Assembly (NCBI GenBank): GCA_946902985.2
Contig: OX336389.2
Location: 786,346,979 to 786,410,978 of the forward strand
Origin: Meconema thalassinum
Taxonomy: Eukaryota; Arthropoda; Insecta; Orthoptera; Tettigoniidae
Length of the DNA stretch: 64,000 nucleotides
Reading direction: 5' to 3'
The position numbers were made by a program, and so were the translations under genes. This document shows positions 35,711-47,570 of the stretch, piece after piece (position 1 is the stretch's first letter; each line of letters opens with the position of its first letter). Under the pieces are notes generated by a model. That model was given only the letters and a program-made list of their open reading frames with translations. It did no database searches and was not told the origin of the DNA.

Positions 35711-35764
35711 TTTAACGCCAACTTCATTAAAGGGAGATGAAGATGAATGAAACCAGACAAGGAA

Positions 35765-35940
35765 TTGTCGTTGTTGTTGCTGTTGTTGTTGATTCTTTAG
35801 GGGCTTTGCGACATCGTGGTCTTGTAGCCCCGTGTACGTGTGTGTGAGTGTGTGCGTGCGTGCGTGTGTGTGTGTGTGTGTGTGGAATTTGTCTGGTAAC
35901 CAGTGTTATTGTGATGACTGTATTAGTCTGGACAAGGAGT
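35765..35940 (-). repeat. SINE 3' end with internal GT run
   Basis: The minus strand carries only the 3' module (tail read as GTTGTTGTTGCTG on the plus strand, then GGGGCTTTGCGACATCGTGG). A GT microsatellite at 35840-35882 has expanded inside the ACACAC part of the module. Confidence 0.7.
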
Positions 35941-36389
35941 AACTGCTGTGGGGATAATCACATGGGTTAGTGACGTAACTACTACAGAACAAAAGAGTTG
36001 TGAATGATTAGATAGTGATTTTTGAGTTGTGGTGTGAAAATTATTTGATAAGAATTGAACCTTGTTGAAAAATATTGTGGGCCATGGTCTGTTAGAAGGA
36101 ATCATTTGTCTGGAGTTGTAAATGCAAAAAAACATTTGAAGGACGACCCACGGTGGGGTCTACCGAGTCCAGAGATGGCCTGGTAGCATGATCTTACCCC
36201 TTAACTACACAAGGCTGTCCCTAAATAAAACAATAAGAACATTAATAAAAGGGCAAAGTTTTCCAGGCACTATCACCGAGTGACAGGCCCCTGTTGAACG
36301 AAGGTTCACATCAATCACCCGGCTTGTTTACTGACCTGTCCGAAGAAACAAAATTTAATCATAAGTTACATAACACGGAGTGAATGAAG

Positions 36390-36990
36390 TACAGGGTGTC
36401 TGGCTTAGATCTATAAATAAACAAAAAAATAATATCTTGAAAGTAATTATTGGCGGCTTGTTTGTACAAGTAAAGAAATTGATCTTTTTCAATTATTTTA
36501 CATAGGCTACCTAATACACTTCGATGTGCGCACCATTAGCGGCGCGATAGATGTCAAATATGTATTCCACCTCTGTATTTGTAGCATTGTATGTGTAACA
36601 TTTGCGATAGCTGCTCGATCTGGTAGATCACCTACTAATATTTAGTACACTAGATTCTTGACAAAAATCCCCAGGAAAAAGTCAAGTGGCTTAAGGTTTG
36701 AGCTTCTAGGCGGGGGACAAGGTATCGGAAGGCTTCTTTGACAACCCAGCGCCCTGGAAAAATACGGTCCAAGACATTTCTCACAATATCCCCATAATGA
36801 TCTGGCGCCACATCCTGTTGGAAGATCACATGACGAGCAAGTTGTGGCAAAGTGTACAACTAAAACATGTGCATTAACGTTATATTTTCGCCAGAACTGC
36901 TTCCACAAATGCCTTCCGTCACGGCTTGTTGTCTCGTTTCCGTTTCTGGCGAAGCTGTTAGATACGTGAAAACAAACCAAACCCCGTGGC
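36390..36990 (-). pseudogene. Tc1/mariner-type transposase, 3' remnant
   Basis: The minus strand shows, in three different frames, pieces of one DDE transposase C-terminus. HVIFQQDVAPDH is the region of the second catalytic Asp. PRSSNLKPLDFFLGIFVKN is the third catalytic region, with N where the family usually has D. VEYIFDIYRAANGAHIEVY ends with a stop at 36511-36513. At least two frameshifts separate them. A terminal TACAGGGTGTCTGGC lies at 36390. The N-terminal two thirds are missing; a SINE (36985-37170) starts where the similarity ends. The enzyme would cut and rejoin element ends; this copy is dead. Confidence 0.8.
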
Positions 36991-37170
36991 GCTACAGGGA
37001 CGTAGGCCTACCAAGCGACCACTGCCCTGCCATTTGGCCTACATATTATGGGGTGACGCGTGGTCAGTGCGTCGGGACCCTTCGGCCGTTAATCTTGGTC
37101 TCCATGACGGGGGTCCTGCCTCACTGTCAGACAATTACTCAATTGTACTCACGAGGCTAAGTGCACACCA
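36985..37170 (-). repeat. GGCCCCGTGGTGT-family SINE, partial
   Basis: The body only (minus strand: TGAGTACAATTGAGTAATTG to GGTCGCTTGGTAGGCCTACG). The tRNA head is missing. Overlapping plus-strand frames are not genes. Confidence 0.75.
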
Positions 37171-37764
37171 ACATTAGTTTTTGTTTTATTATACCGTACA
37201 TCCAAGCCGAACAACCTGTACAATGCCACACTTGTGCTTCCAAGGGATATCCTAGCTGGTAATTAAGCTATGAACAAGATATGGCATCAAGAACAATTCA
37301 CCTACTTTCTTTGCCATCCACGAGTCAATTTATATTTACGAATATTTCTAAGTAACTTAGTATAAATCAGTAGGCTTAGAATGGCGAGATCCTTCTTTTG
37401 TATATGAGAACTCTAAAACATTTAACGTATTTTCAGTGCATTTGGGTAAACAAGTGAGGATAACTCCCATATATTGCCTACAAGCCGACATTATCATCAC
37501 TTTATTCGACTCAGATATCGATTCTAATGTTCGGATCAGGGTTGTCAGCTGCCGGCAAATAGAACTGGTATTAGCGCATTGAAAGCCTGGTGTTCCGATT
37601 GTTACAATTTATTCATTGATAATGACGATGATGAATGATGATGATGATAACGATGATGAGTATGATGACGATGATGGAGGCCTAATAATATTAACAATAA
37701 TAATAATCATTTATCACCTATATCGCTACATAAGAAAATCCCGCTTATGACTAATGATGCACCA

Positions 37765-37910
37765 CGGTGGATCGGGCTTGATTCCCTGGCAACGCATGTG
37801 ATATTTTCAAAGTGAAATGCCATGTCCTGTGGTTCGGATTTCACGTAAAAAGGGTGTCCCGTGGCTCATAATCGTGAGATTAGCAATCCCCTAAAACTAC
37901 AAACTTAGGC
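37765..37910 (+). repeat. GGCGTGGTGGCGCAGCGG-family SINE, 5'-truncated
   Basis: It starts inside the head at CCACGGTGGATCGGGCTTGA and is then colinear with the copy at 32391 up to AAACTACAAACTTA. Confidence 0.7.
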
Positions 37911-37977
37911 CTACTTACTTTACTTCTGAAACTCATAGACTTCTTGTAAAAGTGTACTCACGTGTAGTTTACAACAA

Positions 37978-39810
37978 GATGTTCAGTAAAGAACATATAG
38001 CCTACTTTCTCCTAAATACATGGGTATAGTTATAACTCTTTGTCCTTTTCAAGGATTATAATCGAATGTTGGTTGTAGAAGCTTGTTGAAATACAACGTG
38101 CTAAACGGATATTAAACGTCGATTGATTGAATCCTCACCTGAATTATATACACACACTAATACATCCATCACAATAACACAGGTTATCATACAAAATTCA
38201 ACACTCACCCAAGTACTCGGGGCTAAATGACCATGATGACCATGCATCTCAAATGAAACAACAACAACAGTTTCCTACCCAAATCCTTCCTCGTATAAAA
38301 GTACACACACTAGTAAGCCTACAGACATCACAGTGACACCGGTTATCAGACAACTTCTACACACACCCAAGTAAACGGGGCTACAAGACCATGATGCCGC
38401 AAAACCCCTAAAGAATCAACAACAAAAACAACAAAAATAGTCTCTACCGCAGATGAAGGTCAAATAATATTAATCGCTGTATTCAAGTGTTGAAGTATGT
38501 GTTGTTATATGTATATCTATAATATTTTCGATTGCAAATACACTCTACAGTATATATGCTTAACATTATAACTTGTGAGTAGTTATAAATCAATAAATAC
38601 CAATAAAAACGAAGTAAAGAAATTTGAACTTGAAGGGATTTGTTCCACGAACCCCCAGACTATGAGCCCAAGACGCAACGATTACGCCACGGATCCGCTA
38701 CGATAATAATTGATAAACAACTGATTTAATATAACTGTATCATATTTTGTGTTGCAATCAACGATTTCATTAGCGTTTTCTGGCGTGTCTATAAACCATT
38801 TGATACTAAATATGTATTATTTTTTTCAGTACATTTCTTAAGGGATATATACTTATATATACTTAGGAAGTTATGGAAATATATGTATTTGCGAGCAAAA
38901 TTAGCGGCCATGTTGACAACGAGACGTCACGGGCCCACAGCGATATGACACGGTAAACTTGACCAGTTGGTCACTTCTACGTTCACTTATTCTATTACAA
39001 TATGCTAATATCCTACCGGTCACCTCTTTGAGGACAGATTATACCTCCCTATGGACGATAAGCTGAATTGTTGAGGCCACGCACTGTTTAATCATAGGCT
39101 ACGGTTAGGCTATAATACTTGTATGATTCATACATCCACCACCTTGAAACTATTTGGCTGATGACCTCGTAGTTTAGTCTAAAGGCGCTTCCAACGTAAA
39201 GGTATATTGTTGCTAAATTTGGTAGAGATCAGATTATTAGGTTAGTCGTAATTTGATTTAAGCTTTGAACATTTGGGTGGCCACCATTACGTTTTCATCC
39301 AGATGGCGGCGATATAAAACATGACATTGAGGTGCCCTTTGCTAGTGCTACCTCCGTACCAAATTTCGTTAAATTCGGGTATACCGTGTTTAAATTGATA
39401 GGGGAATCTATTTGCACACATACATGGCCGCCATCGGCAAATTATTGGGCTGATGACCTCGTAGTCTGGTCAAAAGACGCTTCCCATAAAATGTATGTTG
39501 TTGCAATATTTGGTAGAGATTATATGATTAGGTTAGTCGTAATTTGATTTAAGCTATGAACATTTGGGTGGCCGCCATTACGTTTCCGTCAAGATGGCGG
39601 CGATATATAACACGACACTGAGGTGCCCTTTGCTAGTGCTACCTCTGTACCAAATTTCGTTCAATTCGGTTTCACCGTGTTTGAATTGGTAAAGGGGGGG
39701 GGGGGGGGCAGACATTCAGAGTACACACAGACAAAGACACCCACACAATGTTCGGCCCTGTGTTGATCTCATAAGTCTACTTTCATTTTTTCAAAAATCG
39801 GAAGTAGGTT
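37978..39810 (-). mobile_element. Non-coding Helentron/HINE-like repeat, family B copy 1
   Basis: On the minus strand the 5' end (near 39810) reads TAACCTACTTCCGATTTTTG with a complementary TGAAAGTAGACTTATGAG, then a GT-type run, then 15 C. Two 292-bp tandem units follow (plus-strand GCTGATGACCTCGTAG at 39157 and 39449). Next come two SINE 3' modules and a tRNA-like head (38640-38710). The 3' end AGGAGAAAGTAGGCTATATG is followed by the hairpin ATGTTC-TTTACT-GAACAT at the left edge. The architecture is as in family A, but the interior is unrelated. The second copy is at 53035-54602. Confidence 0.6.
39694..39708. repeat. 15-G homopolymer
   Basis: A G run inside family B copy 1; the matching place in copy 2 holds 22 G. 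Confidence 0.9.
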
Positions 39811-40424
39811 AAAAATAATTCATGACAATCTTCAATACTAAAGTATCTTCACGGTGATACTACGCCAGCTCACATCAGTCAACAAGCAGCAAAGCATTTA
39901 AAAAAAGCTGCAGCATCTCCTGCGTTAAGAGACGGGATAAAGAATGTTTCTGTTCTGAATTGTGAGTGGAATGGAGAAAAAGGTTCGCCATTCCCGCCCC
40001 CTGTAAATGGTCACTACCATAGCATGGAAGACTATGGCTCCCTAGTCCTAAGTATTAAAAGTCACAAAGAATAAAAAAATGACAAGCCTGCAGCATCTCT
40101 TGCGTCTTCTGTGATTGCATCGGCAGCTACGAGAAAGACTGTCTTCTTCTTTTTTCTTATTGGAATTTGAACTTGACAGCCCAGTGCAAATTCTGGAAAC
40201 AACTTTGAAAGAGCAGTAGTAAAGTTACTATTGCTTGAAGAATGAGCTTGGGATTTTGTGTTCATTAACCCCGTGTACAAGGTTATGTCGAATGTGACTG
40301 ATGGTGTGAGTCATTAAGTTGTTTCCTCTGTAGTAGTTGAAGTTAGATCCGAATCGTCAAATGAAAATAATTATATCTAACAGGACAAGAGTGATACCCC
40401 TTCCTCCTGATTGAACATTACTAT

Positions 40425-40795
40425 TACTTGGACTTGAACCAACAGCGGTAGCTACGCTCGCTAACGAGCAGCGCTAAGCCATAGTGCCAAGTTCTCTGTG
40501 GACCCGGTAGGCGTGGGTTCACGCCCCAGTGCCAGTCATCCTTGAAATGGTTTTCCGAGGTTTCCCATTTCCAAATCCAGGAAAATGCTGGGATGCTACC
40601 ATCTGACAGGCCACGGCCACTTCTTTCGGCATCCTTGCCCAGTATCATTCATGTCATCGCTCATTAACTCCTCTCATGAGATTGGCGTCAGTAAGGGCAT
40701 CCAGCCATGAAAACAACCAGCCACATAGCCTATCATCGCATCCCATCCCAGACCCCGTAGGAAACAGGAATAATAAGGGGTAGTCATATATAAAT
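40425..40795 (+). repeat. SINE, CTCATGAGGTTGGCG family
   Basis: It has a head with GCGTGGGTTCACGCCCCAGT, then GTTTTCCGAGGTTTCCCATT, GACAGGCCACGGCC, CTCTCATGAGATTGGCGTCA, and CATCCAGCCATGAAAAC, ending near 40795. Its modules match 12040-12400. The open frames on the minus strand here are SINE sequence. Confidence 0.75.
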
Positions 40796-40799
40796 ACAT

Positions 40800-42000
40800 T
40801 ACTTGGACTTGATGGTAAAAAAAAAAACGATGAACAACATTGAACGTGTTAAGTCCTCGGTTAGTGCTAACCGCTGAGTAGGAACTCCACAACTCTCTGA
40901 TATTCATCAACTGTATTATGAAGTGCATACAGCTGGGTAATTTCCAGCGCAAATTCCCTAATTTTGCATGCAACTATGGGAGAATATTATAGGTAACGTA
41001 CATTAATCTGTGTGCATTCTGTTCAATTTCCCCGCATAGCATCCTCCTGAAGGCTCATATATACTGTACATGAATTGAATATGTAATGGTTAAATCTTCC
41101 GGAACAATAGTCAAACAGTCATGTCATAACTCGATCAAACAAGTAAATATGTTTCCATCTGGTGAACACACATGTTAATGAAACCTTTGATCTCCAGCCC
41201 GCCCTCCCGAGTTAATGTGGTGAGGTCTTCTTGTTTGTCGTGGGTGGACCGATCAGTTAAACCCTATTTGGGTACTTTAACTAACACAACAATCATAATT
41301 GGCTCCTTATAGTCTAAACTGGAGAACAGTGCGTTAATTAAAGATGTAATAGCTCTTAATGGGAATAACAACTAATGAGATACTTAATTCTCAACACTGC
41401 TTTCTGATTTACTTTACAATGTGTTTGTCGCTCGCTACAACGAGATTGTTGGGAGGAACACTCTGTTACTAACTTCATATTGTACAAATATATTGTAGTT
41501 CTTAGGGTATTGGGAAATTGTGGTCATCTGCCCCCATTTGATTGTGTGGGTGGAATCTGCCTCATTGCCTGTGATATTGTGATGTATAGCCTATGCTAGT
41601 GTGTGTTCATAGATTAGATCGGAAGTTGTCATGTTCTTAATTTAGGTACAATTTTTATATCTTTTTCCAGTTTCTGATCTCTTCGCTCCTACCTTGTCAT
41701 TTATGTTTTTGCCTTTCTACGTTTACTGTATATAGTTTTTAATTTGCTGTAAATAATTATTTTAATGTTTCTTGTGCATTTGGGATTGTATGAATGAATG
41801 ATGATTGAAAGTTAGAGGATGTGTTATTCCAGGATGTTTGAGTTCGTGTCTGTATGGTTGTGGTTGCTGATAGAAAATAGTGCCCTTCTATTTGTGTTCG
41901 TGTGTGTTGTTTTTGGTTTGTTTTTACTTGCAAATTTTATTGTTACCGTAATTATTATATTGTCCCACGTGGAGTCTATCTGTCTGACAATAAGGAATAC
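40800..42000. other. No gene recognised
   Basis: AT-rich. A 95-codon frame at 41819-42106 is hydrophobic and T-rich, and runs into a microsatellite. I do not call it a gene. Confidence 0.45.
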
Positions 42001-42062
42001 ATACCTGCATACCTACATACATACATACATACATACATACATACATACATACATACATACAA
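42001..42062. repeat. ATAC (TACA) microsatellite
   Basis: About fifteen tetranucleotide units, imperfect at the left edge. Confidence 0.95.
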
Positions 42063-42094
42063 TGAAAATAGTGCTCGTTTTATCCCCCAAGTTG

Positions 42095-43044
42095 AACGTC
42101 TGTTAGCGTGTATAGATATTATCGTAGGGAATGTTGATAAAATACTCTAGTGCGTTCATCATAATATGCTGCTCTTAAGTTAATGAGTCATACATGGCAT
42201 GTTTGCGTATTTATAAATTATATGTTTTATATTTCATGCGTTAATGAACTGATTATAGGAAAAATGATGTGAAAACTACATTGAGGCACTGAAGTCTCTG
42301 GCTTACTTTTCAGAAATTATAGATCCCGTGCATATGACTTTCCCTAAAATGAACACTAGTGACTCGTCACATAAAGCTGCGATCTCTACGGGAATGGCCC
42401 TAATTCACCGATAATGAGAGTTAAATTTTTTGATAGTGTGGTGGTAGTGATGCCTGTTCTTTAAAGCAGCAAGTCAAGAGGTCATCTACAGCAATTTTCC
42501 AGTGAAGTCTTCGTAAATTATGAATGATATGAGCGTTAATTTAAAATAATGAACACCAGTTATTCGTGTTCTGTTAAACATGTCACTGGACAATTGGATA
42601 AACTGTATCAGCATGGTGAACTAAATACTCTGGTATATAATTATCTTGTGTTTTAATCATTGTACTGTAGGTAAAGACTCATCATGAGACTTCGAACACA
42701 TGTTTCCAGTGCTGGAGATGTTTATGGGAGGCAGCCGTGTTTAAAAACGGCACAAGTTCTAGCTTTATGTGGCGAGTCACGAGGGTTCATTTTAGAGAAG
42801 TCTCATGTTCGGGATCTATAATTTCTGAAAAGTAAGCTAGAGACTTCAATGCCTTAAAGAGCTTTTCACATTATATTTTCTGCAATCGGTTCAGTAACGC
42901 GTGAAATATAAAACAAATAATTTCGTAATACGCAAGCATTATGATTCAATAACTTTAAAAAAATGTCCCAGCATATTTCGTTGATCGAAATAGCGTACGT
43001 TATCAACATTCCCTTCGATAGGATCAATAGACGCTAACAGGGAA
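42095..43044. repeat. Long foldback, ~290-bp arms
   Basis: The left arm (about 42098-42395) and right arm (about 42758-43044) are inverted copies. Shared blocks include CTGTTAGCGT, AGGGAATGTTGATAA, GTTTTATATTTCA, GAAGTCTCT and CTTACTTTTCAGAAATTATA. By eye the arms are roughly 80% alike. The 360-bp centre has no long frame. It is not related to the TAGCCTAY repeats. It is either a foldback transposon or a palindromic duplication. Confidence 0.8.
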
Positions 43045-43365
43045 TATAGCTCCCTAATAACACCGTTTTAAATACATACATTAATTTTCATATGAGATTG
43101 TTTTGCCTTTCAGCGTCCAGTAGAGTCTGCAAACCTCAGTTTGCGAACAAGTCGCCTCCATGATGCCCTATAAGCAGTTAGAATATTGCCATCTTAAAAT
43201 ATATGGTTATGCTTGTTATTTAAAAATTACAACAGTGTCTGCATATTGAGTTACGAACTCAAATGGTCATCCTAAATTTTATCAAAAGCTCTTTAGTCCA
43301 TCCAATGAAAAAAATATTTAAATGACGAGGGAGTTTTTGTAGCATATGTGAAGGACGAATAGAAT

Positions 43366-43420
43366 ATATGAAGATAGACTACGATATTTCCCCACGGAAC
43401 TATTTGTAAAATTGTATCAT
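43366..43420 (+). repeat. Family A repeat, 3' end fragment
   Basis: ATATATGAAGATAGACTACG followed by CACGGAACTATTTGTAA resembles the 3' ends at 6911-6955 and 26087-26129. Little else is preserved. Confidence 0.35.
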
Positions 43421-43651
43421 CGCTTTCGGTCCTCCCCAACAACACCCACAGCATTAGTGAAAGGTTCCCCCATGGATGTCAAAGTGTAGCTGCGAGTGTT
43501 TCCAAATGTTTTAGATGACTGTTAATTTGCTGCTGAAATGTTATTAATACAGAGCTAGATGAGAAACGTGCATGCAGGTGCAGAGAGAGGAACTGGATCC
43601 GTGTCTCTAGAATAATGAGTTTGCAAAAAGATTTCGTACTGTGGGTAAGCA

Positions 43652-43885
43652 AACGGCCTGGCTATGTTGAAACACCGGATCCCATTGGAACTCTGCAGTT
43701 AAGCAACATTGGGCGTGGTTGGAACTTGGATGGTATGCCAGTGCGACCACCTGCTGTTGGCGCACATTCGGAGGAGCGGAACGGACCTGGCCAACTTCCG
43801 CACGTAAACTCCTGGCTGAGGATGGCCTCTTCGGAGGCTTGAACCTGCCTTTGTCAGAATACCCGTTACTTTACTTTACTTTGGG
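43652..43885 (+). repeat. 5S-rRNA-headed SINE
   Basis: From GCCTGGCTATGTTGAAACAC to about 43760 the sequence follows 5S rRNA. CCGGATCCCATTGGAACTCT is followed by the Pol III box A region CAGTTAAGCAACATTGGGCG, then GTGGTTGGAACTTGGATGG (box C region). A non-5S body (43760-43850) follows, and then a TTACTTTACTTTACTTT tail. A tail and body after a 5S head mark a SINE (SINE3 class) and not a plain 5S pseudogene. The 75-codon frames here are not genes. Confidence 0.8.
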
Positions 43886-44284
43886 TAAAAGAGTGCGCTG
43901 TGTTAAAATGAAAAGAATCTGAACGTAAATACCAAGCCAAGAATGTAGTAGTCAGGAGTTCCACTGCACGCAACAACGATAACCTTTTAAGTTCATATTT
44001 CTGGGGCATAAAATATTTATGCCTCATAAATCAATACTAACGAATATCTACATTTTTAAGGAGATTTACGAGCTTCTCTATCCACCATTGTGCCAAGGAG
44101 GACATCTATCCATAATTACAAAGTCCCATCCTTGTAGCATTGGAATTACTTTCTTTCATTAGTCAGTGAATATGTATTCTTAATTATAATAAAAATAACA
44201 ATAATGATAATAAAAAAGCGTACTGGCTTATTCATTTAACAGAGCATTCTCTCTCGCCCAAAGCATGAAATGTTGGTGCAAATT

Positions 44285-44426
44285 CTTTATTAGTATTATT
44301 ATTTCTATATTATTATTACTGTATTATTATTACGATTATTATTATTTGTATTATGAGTACGGTACTACAGTATTATTATTACGATTATTATTACGACTAT
44401 GATTAATAATATCATCATCATCATCA
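44285..44426. repeat. Degenerate ATT/ATC-type repeats
   Basis: Interrupted TATTATTAC and ATCATCATC runs. Confidence 0.8.
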
Positions 44427-44559
44427 TGTTTTTCAGTCAAGCGACTGGTCTGCCCCTACAATGAGTCTTCTCCACGTTGTTCGGTCTTGTGCTGTCCTTT
44501 TGACCATTTCATAATTTCATTATTAATATATTATATTTACGATTATTTTATTATTTATG

Positions 44560-44895
44560 AGCCTCCGTGGGTTAGGCGGCAGCACGCCGGCCTCTCACCG
44601 CTGGGTCCGTGGTTCAATTCCCGGTCACTCCATGTGAGATTTATGCTGGACAAAGCAAAGGCAGACAGCTTTCTCTCCGGATACTCCGGTTTTCCCTGTC
44701 ACAATTTCATTACAGCAACACTCTCCACTCTCATTTCATTTCATCTGTCATTCATTTAATAATTGCCCCCAAGGGAGTGCGACAGGCTTCGTTAGCCGGC
44801 ACAGTTCATATCCTCGCCACTAGATGGGGGCTTCATTCATTCCATTTCCTGATCCGGTCGGTCGACTGGAAGCAGGCTGTGGATTTTCATTTTCA
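44560..44895 (+). repeat. tRNA-headed SINE, GCCTCCGTGGCTTAGG family, copy 2
   Basis: It begins GCCTCCGTGGGTTAGGCGGC, has the B box GGTTCAATTCCCGGTC, is colinear with 28751-29075, and runs into an ATT tail (44896-44950). The 122-codon frame is SINE sequence. Confidence 0.88.
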
Positions 44896-44916
44896 TTATT
44901 ATTTATATTATTATTA

Positions 44917-44950
<34 letters not shown>

Positions 44951-45086
44951 GGCCATGTATTGCATGACTTCTTATAGAAGCTGGGGTGTTGAAAATTTCC
45001 CCTTAAAGGGATTTCATGTTAACAGTCATAAATACCAACCGACTGGGCAGGGCTTCAGTTCTGCAAACGTGGGTACAGAACGTAAT

Positions 45087-45365
45087 CACTTCATTCAACT
45101 GATATGTCGCTTTTTGTTGCTTATGCCTGGAGTATAGGTAGGAAATCACGGCAAACCACTTCCAGGATAAAGGAATCGAATCCTCCTCTTCTCAGTTTTG
45201 CCTCTCGAGGCTGAGTGCATCCTATTCCAGCCCTCACACCAGAATGAAAATCTTGTGGCAGTGCCGGGAATTGAACTCGGACCACTTCATTCAACTGAGT
45301 TTTTGTTGCTTATTATAGGGATGACAGTCAAGCATGTCAGTCGCTACACCATGAGGTGCTCTGCA
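45087..45365 (-). repeat. tRNA-headed SINE with a duplicated neighbour segment in its head
   Basis: The family A SINE on the minus strand has its head at about 45360 (GCGACTGACATGCTTGACTG). The head is interrupted by a segment (45284-45316) that repeats sequence lying beyond the other end (45087-45125; CACTTCATTCAACTGA and TTTTTGTTGCTTAT shared). The body between the two copies is truncated. Confidence 0.65.
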
Positions 45366-45689
45366 CAGCCTAGGCAAGGGCCGGAGGGATGTGTGAACAC
45401 TCCTCTCTCGCTCAGTTTCCATGCAGGTAGTGTGTGTATTGGAGGGGAAATACGGAAGGAAGAAGTCCAGCATAGTCATTATCATACCGTATACGGACAA
45501 CCTGAAATCAAGTGCTTGTGCTCTTGCCTGATGGCTCCTTCTTTACAAACGTCACACCTATCTGTCATGTCCTCGGCTGAATTTGGCTAAACGGTGCAGC
45601 AAATATAAATCTACAAAATGTTTTCAGTTTTCTTTAATGTGCTTTTGCGTTTGGCATCAAGCAAATGCAAAAAAATACCATAGATTCCT

Positions 45690-46090
45690 TGTTGTGTGGA
45701 TTCTGTGAGGGACTTTGCGATATCGTAGTCATGAAGTCCGGTGTACATTTGTGTGTGTGGAGTCGGTCTGATAACCTGTGTCATTTTGATGTCTGCACTA
45801 GTGTGTGAATGTTTAATTGGGGCTGGAATTTTGTAGCAGGTGTCGTGGCTTTAATTTAGGTACCATCTCGGCATTCTCTTGGAATACAAGCGTGTAAGCA
45901 TGGCAAACCATTTCTAGGTTGGCTGATGTAAAAATTGTACCCATCTATAATCAGTTCTGCTTCATGAGGCTGAGAGAACACTCCAGCCTTCAGAACATAA
46001 TCAAATTTCTTGTCAGAACCGGGGCCCAGAATGAAACGCGGACCTCCGTAGTTACAGCCATGAATGCTAGTCCTTATGCCACAAAGTGGA
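45690..46090 (-). repeat. Full-length tRNA-headed SINE, family A
   Basis: The minus strand has a decayed head (GGACTAGCATTCATGGCTGT), then the body and the 3' module ending in ATCGCAAAGTCCC. Confidence 0.75.
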
Positions 46091-46114
46091 CTTAGCCCAG
46101 TTTATGTATGTATA

Positions 46115-46445
46115 TTTTTGTTGACTGATTTTGGGACTTTGCGACATTGTGGTCATGTAGCCCCCTGTATTCGTGTGTATGTTTGTGGAATTTGTCTGAT
46201 AAGCTATGTTATTGTGATGGCTTTATGAGTGTGTGTATTTGTATTTCAGATGAGGATTGGGAAGGAGGCGGCTGTGACTTTAATTTAGGAACCATCCCGT
46301 TATTTGCCTGGGGTAGAAGTGGGAAACCACGGTAAACGACAGCCCTGAAAACGAAAATTAAAATTACTTGGCAGAGCTGGGAATCGAAACCGGACATCTG
46401 GGGTGACAGCCAAGAATGCTAGCCGCGACACCACGAGTTGGTCTA
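46115..46445 (-). repeat. tRNA-headed SINE, family A, internally deleted
   Basis: The minus strand has a well-preserved head (CTCGTGGTGTCGCGGCTAGC) and the B box GGTTTCGATTCCCAGC. A jump from CAGGGCTGTC to GTTTACCGTGGTTTCCC loses about 60 bp. The 3' end is complete. It lies in the same orientation about 25 bp from the previous SINE. Confidence 0.8.
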
Positions 46446-46697
46446 TATGTATGCATGTACGAGTAACACGTGAAAACTGCGAGACAATGTTATGTAATTC
46501 TGAATAGAATTGTGTTAAGTTACATATTGTGCTAATTCGCATTACGATATTCAAGCGAAGAAGTAGTTTTAAAGAGGGGAGACGAAATTGACGTTTTCTC
46601 GCCCAGTAAAAATGGCCAGTTCTACTTGGAAAGGTTTCAAACGATAGTTACTTGAACATTAATTTCGAAGACTCAACCCTCACCAAGATACTTGCTA

Positions 46698-47570
46698 TTA
46701 AGGGAGGCTGGGACTGAGTTTTTGGTGAAAAAAGTAAAAATTATCGACTTTTCAATTTGTGCATATTATTGTACGCCGGACTCCCGCGGATCATTTGGCG
46801 GTGGTATTTTTCGGGTTCGACCATTTTTAAAGTACTAGCGTGACATTTAAATTTCCGGTTGAGTGCTGGGGAAATGCCCCAATCCACTAGCTTCAACGCA
46901 ACAATCTTCAAATTGCCCCCAGAGCTACTATCTAGTGAGTTGACGAGGTAACAATACTACGGTAACTATAGAAATGCCAATTACGTAACGTGTTTCCTCT
47001 GTGTTCAGTTTTATTTATATTATTAGTTTAGCCTTCAACCATGTTTTATTTATTAAAATGTTTTTTTTCATATATACATTTTCAGGTATTTAAAATGTTC
47101 CAGCTGAACCAATTTGGTTTCAAATTTCATGAGAATTTCATGGGTTGTTAACACCTATATTGTCTTGATATTAACAGAAGGATTTTTTATAATGTCGATA
47201 CTTTAAAAGATAGTAGCCTTCAAAGGGGTATTTTTTTAGCATAATTTGAGAAAAACATAAACACACAAAGCATATTTTTTCCTCACATTCATGAACTACA
47301 AATGCAGACTTTCTCTCTGTTAAAATTCTTGTGCCTGTACACCAGTTTTCAATGTGATATTTGAAGAAACTGTTCAGCTGGAGCATTTTTTATGCTTATC
47401 GATTTTTTTAATCTAAAATTTTAAATGTTAACTTCTCAGAAAGTTCTGTTGCTATTTTCCTGAAAATTGGTATATTGCTTTATTTCACCATCAGGAGACC
47501 AGAAACCAAATTTCATTCAATTCTATCAATAATTACTATTTTTCATAAATTCAGTCCCAGCCTCCCTTAA
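46698..47570. mobile_element. 865-bp piggyBac-type MITE with TTAA duplication
   Basis: Terminal inverted repeats start GGGAGGCTGGGACTGA (left at 46702, right ending 47566) and stay similar for about 30 bp. Both ends are flanked by TTAA (46698-46701, 47567-47570), the piggyBac target. Internal inverted blocks occur at about 47091 and 47372 (TTCCAGCTGAAC / GTTCAGCTGGAGC). There is no transposase, so the element is non-autonomous. The 71-codon frame inside is AT-driven. Confidence 0.85.

Noticed and set aside
42001..42062. Possible CRISPR-like or satellite array
   Set aside because: A simple tetranucleotide microsatellite with no spacers.
43615..43922. Two overlapping 67-75-codon frames
   Set aside because: They translate the 5S-derived SINE head and body.
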